From the NCBI RefSeq assembly GCF_014652915.1, contig NZ_BMZS01000011.1, positions 232,395 through 296,394 of the forward strand: a DNA stretch of 64,000 bases. The letters run 5' to 3'. The notes under the pieces are model-generated. The model was not told where the DNA came from. It was given only the letters and a program-made list of their open reading frames with translations, and did no database searches. The translations under genes and the position numbers were made by a program. Shown here piece after piece: positions 58,820 to 64,000 of the stretch (its first letter is position 1; each line of letters begins with the position of its first letter). Source of the DNA: Thalassobaculum fulvum (GTDB lineage Bacteria > Pseudomonadota > Alphaproteobacteria > Thalassobaculales > Thalassobaculaceae).

Positions 58820-60262
58820 GTGAGGGGATCCGCCGCCGCGTCGATCCGTAGCAAGCTGGTCTGGATGACCATGGCGATCAGCCTGGTCGCCGTGCTCGTG
58901 GTCACGCTGTTCAGCGCCTGGTTCGGCTACCAGTCGCGCCGGGAGGCCTTGCAGCAGGAGCTGACTGCCGTGGCGGGGATACTGGCGGCCAACGTCGAGG
59001 CGCCGCTGCTGTTCGGCGACCGTCGCGCGGCCCGCGAGACCCTCTCCGCCCTGTCGTCACGTCCCGTCGTGACCTATGCCCGGCTCCTCGACGACGGTGG
59101 CGAGGTATTCGCCTCGCACGGCAGCGTCGATCCCGGGCTCGCCTGGCCGGCGGAGGGAATCCGGGTGGCCGGCGAACACGCACTGCTGAGCAAGCGTATC
59201 GAGCGAGGGCAGCGGTTTCTCGGTACGCTTCAGCTCGGAACGACGTTGAGCGGTCTGGAGGCGGCCGTCCGGGAGACGCTGGTGATCAGCGCCGCCGTGA
59301 TGGCCGCTGCCGCCGTGGTCGCATGGTTGCTGGCCAGACTGCTCGGGCAGGCGATCTCCCGTCCCATCGAGCATCTCGCCGCGACCATGCAGGCGGTTTC
59401 CCGGAATCGCGATTTCGGTCGCCGGGCGGTCCGCGGCAGCGACGACGAAGTCGGTACGCTGATCGACGGCTTCAACGAGATGATCGGGACCATCGAGCGA
59501 TACAACCGGGAGCTCGCGGACGCCCGTGACCGGGCCGAGCGAGCAAACCGATCCAAGACCCGGTTCCTGGCCACCATGAGCCACGAGCTGCGTACTCCGC
59601 TCAACGCGATAATCGGATTCTCCGAGATCATCAGCCGGAGCGTCCTCGGCGAATTGCCGGAGAGGTACCGGTCCTACGGCTCCGACATCCACAGGAGCGC
59701 GCAGTACCTGATGAATCTCATAGACGACCTGCTCGACATGTCCCGGCTCGACAGCGGCGGCTACTCGATCAACGAGGAGGACGTCGCCGTCGCAGGGTTG
59801 CTGGCGGAGTGCGCGGCAATGGTCCAGCCGCAGGCACAGGCCAAGCGGGTCAGTCTCGCGACCCAGGTTGACGGGGCGGAGGTGGTGCTCCGTGCCGACG
59901 ACCGGGGTCTCCGACAGGTCGTGCTGAATCTGGTCGGAAACGCCATCAAGTTCACGCCGTCTGGCGGCCATGTCGAGATCACGGGCGGCTTCGGGGCGGA
60001 CGGCAGGTACGTGATCGTGGTCGCCGACGACGGCCCGGGAATTCCACGGGAGGACCTCGAAAGGGTGCTCGAGCCGTTTGAGCAGGTTCGCTCCCATCTC
60101 TCGCGCGAGCACGGCGGGACCGGCCTCGGGCTGGCGATCAGCCGGGCGATCGTGCAGGCGCATGGCGGCCGGCTGGTACTTGAGAGCGACCGGGGAAGCG
60201 GCACCACCGCCCGTGTCGAGTTCCCGGCGGATCGGGTGGTGGTTCCGGTGCCGGCAGCGTAG
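58820..60262 (+). CDS. CHASE8-HAMP sensor histidine kinase
   Basis: A 480-residue inner-membrane kinase. TM1 is at about 12-34; a CHASE8-like periplasmic domain runs 38-148 (GYQSRREALQQELTAVAGIL, PLLFGDRRAARETLSALSSRP); TM2 is at about 152-175 and HAMP at 176-228. HisKA has the phospho-acceptor His255 in SHELRTPLNAIIGFSE. HATPase has NLVGNAIKF (about 372), DDGPGIP and GGTGLGLAI. YfiN/TpbB has the same N-terminal half but a GGDEF output. The start is GTG 58820. No response regulator gene follows. Confidence 0.92.
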   Translation: MRGSAAASIRSKLVWMTMAISLVAVLVVTLFSAWFGYQSRREALQQELTAVAGILAANVEAPLLFGDRRAARETLSALSSRPVVTYARLLDDGGEVFASHGSVDPGLAWPAEGIRVAGEHALLSKRIERGQRFLGTLQLGTTLSGLEAAVRETLVISAAVMAAAAVVAWLLARLLGQAISRPIEHLAATMQAVSRNRDFGRRAVRGSDDEVGTLIDGFNEMIGTIERYNRELADARDRAERANRSKTRFLATMSHELRTPLNAIIGFSEIISRSVLGELPERYRSYGSDIHRSAQYLMNLIDDLLDMSRLDSGGYSINEEDVAVAGLLAECAAMVQPQAQAKRVSLATQVDGAEVVLRADDRGLRQVVLNLVGNAIKFTPSGGHVEITGGFGADGRYVIVVADDGPGIPREDLERVLEPFEQVRSHLSREHGGTGLGLAISRAIVQAHGGRLVLESDRGSGTTARVEFPADRVVVPVPAA

Positions 60263-60289
60263 TGCCGAGGCGGCAGCCGGTTGGCTGCG

Positions 60290-60631
60290 CTACTGCCCTC
60301 GGCGCTTCCAGACCACGCAGGCCGACGTTCCCGGATACTGGACGAAACGTTCGGTGGGGCCGTGCCAGTGTGCGGAGTCGCCCCGGGTTCGCGTGGCCTG
60401 GAACAAGACCAGCGGATTCATCGACATGCCGTGGCGGCGACACAGGCCGTGATCGTCGCTGGTCCGCTGCAGGATCCGGTTGATCGGCTCGTCGACGATG
60501 TACCTGGTCGCCGCGCGGGCCTGGCCGGCGGCCGACATGCAGGCGATCGCCGCGGCGACGGCAAGCGATGTGGAAGCCACCGCAAGGCGCGGACGCGCGT
60601 ACTGACGGATCGCTGGAATCCGGGCGTTCAT
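60290..60631 (-). CDS. Small secreted protein, unknown
   Basis: A 113-residue protein. Residues 1-40 look like a signal peptide (MNARIPAIRQYARPRL, hydrophobic core, cleavage near ARAA). The mature part of about 72 residues has two Cys (LCRRHG and SACVVW) and no family I recognise. It lies convergent to the kinase gene and 97 bp upstream of the stop of the copper oxidase, on the same strand as the oxidase. Weak ribosome site, so only moderately supported as a gene. Confidence 0.45.
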   Translation of the reverse strand: MNARIPAIRQYARPRLAVASTSLAVAAAIACMSAAGQARAATRYIVDEPINRILQRTSDDHGLCRRHGMSMNPLVLFQATRTRGDSAHWHGPTERFVQYPGTSACVVWKRRGQ

Positions 60632-60727
60632 TCGGTCGCTGTCCGAGGTGGATCGACGGGATGGCGATCACTTACCGGGCGCCGATGAACAAACTGTTAG
60701 CAGGTGCAAAAATGCCTGCCGCAACCG

Positions 60728-62488
60728 CTATCCCGCCGCGATCACCTCGGCATTGGCCATCATGCCGAGCCTGGCGTGCTCGAGGATGTGGCAGTGGTAC
60801 ATCCGCAGGCCCGGGGTGTCCTGGCGGATCAGGAAGCGCGCGGTCTCGCCGGGGCGGATGTTGACCATGTCCTTCCAGGCCAGATAGGGCGGCTTGGTCT
60901 TCGCGCCGTCCGGGCCTTCGATCTCGACGATCTGGAACTGGGTGCCGTGGACATGGAACGGGTGGTCCATGTCGGTCGGGTTGACCACCTCCCACAGCTC
61001 GACGTCGCCGACCTTCGGCCGGATGTCGATCCGGTCCATGTCGAAGATCTTGCCGTTGATCAGGAAGGCCATCCCCATGCCGGCGGCGGCGCCGTGCGCG
61101 TGACCGGGCCCGGGCGTCATGTGGCCGTGATCCTGGGCGGCCATGGTTCCGTGGCTCTGTCCCATGCCGGCCGTCGCCTTGCTCTCCGCCGCAGTCGCCA
61201 TGGCGTGCCCCTGGGACGTGCCGGCCATCTTGCCGTGGTCGTGGGACATGCCGGCCATGGCTCCGTGATCGTGCCCTGCGGCCATCTTGCCGTGATCGTG
61301 GCCGCCGGGCATGGCGGCCGCCTGCGGTGTCGTCCCGCCGGCCTGGGCGGACGCGGCGTGGTGCATGTGGCCCATCACCTCGCCGAGCTCGAAGCGCCGG
61401 GTGACCACCGGCTCGCCGAGCGGCTCGATCCGGCGCAGCGTGGCCGGCAGCGGCGGCATCTCGACCGGCTTGTCGGCCTCCGTGACCTCGACCGTCAGCA
61501 GGGTCAGGTCGCCGTCGTCCGGCACGCCCGGCCCCATCCAGCCGCGGTCGTAGGGCAGGGTCTTCAGGGCCCGGGTGCCGGGCTCGGCGAAGTCGACGAC
61601 CACCTCGATGCGCTCGGCCGGCGACAGCAGCACCTCCGACACGCCGGGCACCGGCGCCTCGATCAGGCCGCCGTCGGTGCCGACGACCGTCATCGCCCCC
61701 TCGCCGAAGGTCAGCCGCAGGTACCGGCCGTTCATGGCGTTGTACAGGCGGAAGCGGCGCCTGGTGCCCTGCGGCAGGATCATCAGCGGGTTCTTCTGGC
61801 CGTTCACCAGCACGTGGTCGCCGACCCGGCCGTTCATCATGTCGGCCGGCGTCGATTCCGGCATGGTGCCGTCCGGGGCGAGCCGCAGGTCGGTCAGGAA
61901 CAGGATGGTGTCGCCGTATTCGGGCGGGATCGGGTCGGCCTTCGGCTTGACCAGGAACACGCCGTTGAGACCGCGGTAGAACTGTTCGGCGGTCAGGTCG
62001 TGCGGGTGCGGGTGGTACCAGTACGGCCCGGCGCTGTCCTCCGGCAGGGTGAACTCGTAGACCCGGTCGGTCCCGGTCGGCACCGCGTCCTGGGGGTTGC
62101 CGTCCTGGTCGGCCGGGACCCGCATGCCGTGCCAGTGGATGGTCGATTCCTGCCCCGGGATCTCGTTCCGGAAGGTGATGCGGACGCGGTCGCCTTCGGT
62201 CGCCTCGATCAGCGGGCCGGGGCAGGTCCCGTTGTAGGCCAGCACCGGCGTCTCGAGGTCGGGCACGTAGCGGACCGTCGACGGGCCGGCCAGCAGCTCG
62301 GCCTGGAACAGGCCGGGCGTCGCGGCGGCGTTGGCGAGTCGCGGCAAGTCTTCCAGCGGCATGCCCTCGAGCAGTTCCAGACTACCGGACGCCTTCGTGT
62401 GCATGCCGCCTGAATGCGCCATGTGAGCCGCCGCCGGCGCCGCCATCAAGGTGGCCGCGCTGCCCAATAGAAAGTCGCGTCGTTTCAT
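60728..62488 (-). CDS. Multicopper oxidase with Met/His-rich insert (CueO/CopA-like)
   Basis: A 586-residue periplasmic oxidase with a Tat signal (KRRDFLLG, residues 2-9). Copper sites: HWHG (118-121), WYHPHPH (157-163), HPFHVHG (509-515) and HCHILEH (565-571). Residues about 371-473 form a Met/His-rich insert with repeated HDHGKM-type units before the last copper domain, as in CueO/CopA, where such inserts bind Cu(I). It probably oxidises Cu(I) and protects against copper. A leftward TTGACG box (62550-62555) with TAGTAT 20 bp further on could be a MerR-type promoter, unproven. Confidence 0.92.
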   Translation of the reverse strand: MKRRDFLLGSAATLMAAPAAAHMAHSGGMHTKASGSLELLEGMPLEDLPRLANAAATPGLFQAELLAGPSTVRYVPDLETPVLAYNGTCPGPLIEATEGDRVRITFRNEIPGQESTIHWHGMRVPADQDGNPQDAVPTGTDRVYEFTLPEDSAGPYWYHPHPHDLTAEQFYRGLNGVFLVKPKADPIPPEYGDTILFLTDLRLAPDGTMPESTPADMMNGRVGDHVLVNGQKNPLMILPQGTRRRFRLYNAMNGRYLRLTFGEGAMTVVGTDGGLIEAPVPGVSEVLLSPAERIEVVVDFAEPGTRALKTLPYDRGWMGPGVPDDGDLTLLTVEVTEADKPVEMPPLPATLRRIEPLGEPVVTRRFELGEVMGHMHHAASAQAGGTTPQAAAMPGGHDHGKMAAGHDHGAMAGMSHDHGKMAGTSQGHAMATAAESKATAGMGQSHGTMAAQDHGHMTPGPGHAHGAAAGMGMAFLINGKIFDMDRIDIRPKVGDVELWEVVNPTDMDHPFHVHGTQFQIVEIEGPDGAKTKPPYLAWKDMVNIRPGETARFLIRQDTPGLRMYHCHILEHARLGMMANAEVIAAG

Positions 62489-62579
62489 GGCTCCGCCCCC
62501 GGATTGTTGGCTCGGTCGGCCCCATACTACCGATACGATTGTCCGGGGGCGTCAAAAAACACGGAAACTGCCGCAACCG

Positions 62580-63869
62580 TCACATCAGCGACGGCAGGAA
62601 CAGCACCACGGCCGGCACCAGCGCGATCAGGGCGAGGCGGACCACGTCGGCGACCAGGAACGGCACGATGCCCCGGAAGATCGTCCCGATCGGCACGTCG
62701 GGCAGCACGGTCTTCAGCACGAACACGTTGAGGCCGACCGGCGGGGTGATCAGGCTGATCTCGGTCACCACCACCACCACGATGCCGAACCAGATCAGGT
62801 CGAAGCCGAGCCCGGCCATCAGCGGGGCCAGGATCGGCACCGTCAGAAGCACCATCGACAGGCTCTCCAGCACCATGCCGAGGACCAGGTACATCAGCAG
62901 CACGATCGCCAGGATCGCCATCGGCGGCAGGTTGCTGGCCCGCATCAGGTCCTCGAGCGCGCCCGGCATGCCGGCGACGTTCACGAAGTTGGAGAACACC
63001 AGCGCGCCGATCAGCACCATGAACATCATGGTGGTGGTGGCGGCGGTCTCCGACAGGGTCTCCAGCAGGCCCCGCCAGGACAGCCGCCGGCGGGCCAGCG
63101 CGATCGCGAAGGCCCCGGTGGCGCCGATGCCGGCGGCCTCGGTGGCGGTGAACACCCCGAGGTAGATGCCGCCGATCACCACCACGAACAGGCCGAGGAT
63201 GCCGGCCACGCCCTTCGACGCGCGCAGCCGCTCGGCCAGCGCCAGGCGCTCGCCGGGCGGTCCCGCCTCGGGCCGCCGCCAGCACACCACGCGGACCGCC
63301 GCCATGTAGCCGAGGATGCCGAGGAGGCCTGGCACGATGCCGGCGATGAACAGCTTGCCGATGTCGGTCTGGGTGGCGACCCCGTACAGCACCAGGATCA
63401 CGCTCGGGGGAATCAGGATGCCGAGGGTGCCGCCGGCCGCGATCACCCCGGTCGCCAGCGCGTCGTCGTAGCGGTAGCGGCGCATCTGCGGTAGCGCCAC
63501 CTTGCCCATGGTAGCGGCGGTCGCCAGCGACGACCCGCACACCGCCGACAGCCCGCCGCAGGCGACGGCGGTGGCCAGCGCCAGCCCGCCGGGCCGGTGC
63601 CCCAGCCAGGCGTTGCAGGCGGCGTACAGCTCGTCCGACAGCCCGGCGCGGTTGACCAGGTTGCCCATCAGGATGAACAGCGGCACCACCGACAGCGAGT
63701 ACGACAGGCCGGTGTCGAACGCGGTCTGGCCGACGATCGCCATCGCCGGCACGAAGCCCAGCACCAGCGTCAGCCCGGCCGCCCCGACCAGCGCCATCGC
63801 CATGGCGATCGGCACACCGGCCAGCATCACCACCAGCAGCACCGCGAGGCCGGGAAGCCAGGTTTCCAT
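62580..63869 (-). CDS. dctM: TRAP transporter large permease (DctM type)
   Basis: A 429-residue inner-membrane protein with about twelve helices, the transport channel of a TRAP system. Family marks: PLFILMGNLVNRAG, GGLSAVCGSSLATAATMGKVALPQM (key GSSLATAATMG), GTLGILIPPSVILVLYG (key LGILIPPS), EISLITPPVGLNVFVLK (key TPPVGLN). The DctQ and DctP genes are expected nearby, but DctQ is not in the 131 bases left of the window; it may lie beyond the edge, or the gene may stand alone. Substrate unknown. Confidence 0.92.
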   Translation of the reverse strand: METWLPGLAVLLVVMLAGVPIAMAMALVGAAGLTLVLGFVPAMAIVGQTAFDTGLSYSLSVVPLFILMGNLVNRAGLSDELYAACNAWLGHRPGGLALATAVACGGLSAVCGSSLATAATMGKVALPQMRRYRYDDALATGVIAAGGTLGILIPPSVILVLYGVATQTDIGKLFIAGIVPGLLGILGYMAAVRVVCWRRPEAGPPGERLALAERLRASKGVAGILGLFVVVIGGIYLGVFTATEAAGIGATGAFAIALARRRLSWRGLLETLSETAATTTMMFMVLIGALVFSNFVNVAGMPGALEDLMRASNLPPMAILAIVLLMYLVLGMVLESLSMVLLTVPILAPLMAGLGFDLIWFGIVVVVVTEISLITPPVGLNVFVLKTVLPDVPIGTIFRGIVPFLVADVVRLALIALVPAVVLFLPSLM

Positions 63870-63899
63870 CAGCAGGCGCCTTCGAGGAAGCGCCGGCGG

Positions 63900-63942
63900 G
63901 TGGGTTCCGGATCGGCCGCGCCGGGGCGGCGCGTCCGTCCAG
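63900..63942. repeat. Half copy of the palindromic intergenic repeat
   Basis: GTGGGTTCCGG (63900-63910) followed by sequence like the left part of copy B. The right arm is not found before the window end; the rest of 63870-64000 holds no gene that I can see. Confidence 0.5.
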
Positions 63943-64000
63943 CAACTGTACGCGTTGTTGTCAAGCGTCTGCGGGTCTGAATGGCCTTTGTTCCTTGACC

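Noticed and set aside
60290..60631. Response regulator partner for the CHASE8 kinase
   Set aside because: The frame encodes a short signal-peptide protein on the other strand, without a receiver domain.
63870..64000. DctQ small permease next to the TRAP large permease
   Set aside because: The remaining bases contain a half repeat and no frame with membrane helices; DctQ may be beyond the window.

Overview
The window reads as chromosomal sequence from a GC-rich (roughly 70 %) Gram-negative alphaproteobacterium, probably a free-living, aromatic-degrading member of the Rhodospirillales or a related order. The pointers are the paa gene set, two Liv-type transporter sets, the TonB receptor, the TRAP permease and the dispersed palindromic intergenic repeats. 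Genus cannot be fixed from the sequence alone. Genes are densely packed with many ATGA/TGATG overlaps. No gap between genes exceeds 300 bases, and I see no tRNA, rRNA, CRISPR array, transposase or phage gene.

Layout. 1-1314: an old-yellow-enzyme reductase with a TetR gene cut by the window edge, behind a promoter carrying two copies of one 16-bp palindrome. 1414-13373 plus 13594-19987: a phenylacetate catabolic island. paaN, a Liv-type ABC transporter and a two-subunit class I fumarase run leftward; paaG-paaI-paaK-paaR run rightward; the epoxidase operon paaABCDE plus a PaaC-like paralogue and paaY runs leftward under paaX. Two similar palindromes, one in the paaN/paaG divergent promoter and one just below the paaA -10 box, suggest that PaaR links the blocks. 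paaF, paaH and paaJ are not here, so the beta-oxidation end of the pathway must lie elsewhere. 20062-24105: a sugar ABC transporter with a Gfo/Idh/MocA dehydrogenase.

24275-35454: mixed accessory genes, including a DUF3422 protein, a PhyH-type oxygenase that lacks the usual Asp iron ligand, a four-subunit quinone-linked flavoprotein complex whose covalent-FAD histidine is replaced by Cys, an NTF2-like protein, a TPR protein, a YghU-type GST, and a LysR/RraA/nitroreductase group. 35660-40642: a second complete Liv ABC transporter. 40802-43289: a bufferin-type operon (DUF2282 peptide, DUF692/MNIO enzyme, DUF2063 partner, DoxX protein), a copper-linked RiPP system. 43296-52808: regulators, an MFS permease, a one-domain ParB-like protein, a cytochrome c, an SDR, and a divergent amino-acid-type catabolic cluster (creatinase-like M24, diaminopropionate ammonia-lyase-like enzyme, M20 amidohydrolase, GST). 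53019-56054: a MocR regulator with DMT and LysE exporters. 56147-60262: TonB receptor, YfiR-like periplasmic protein and a CHASE8-HAMP histidine kinase, which looks like a YfiN/YfiR module rewired from diguanylate cyclase to histidine kinase output. 60290-63869: a small secreted protein, a Met/His-rich multicopper oxidase and a TRAP large permease.

At least five copies of a long nested inverted repeat lie between genes. They fall into two subtypes whose two arms co-vary, one inside the paa operon, with degenerate or half copies elsewhere. The most unusual items are the YfiR/CHASE8 kinase module, the PhyH protein with an HxG iron site, the Cys-for-His flavoprotein complex, the bufferin operon and the co-varying repeat family.
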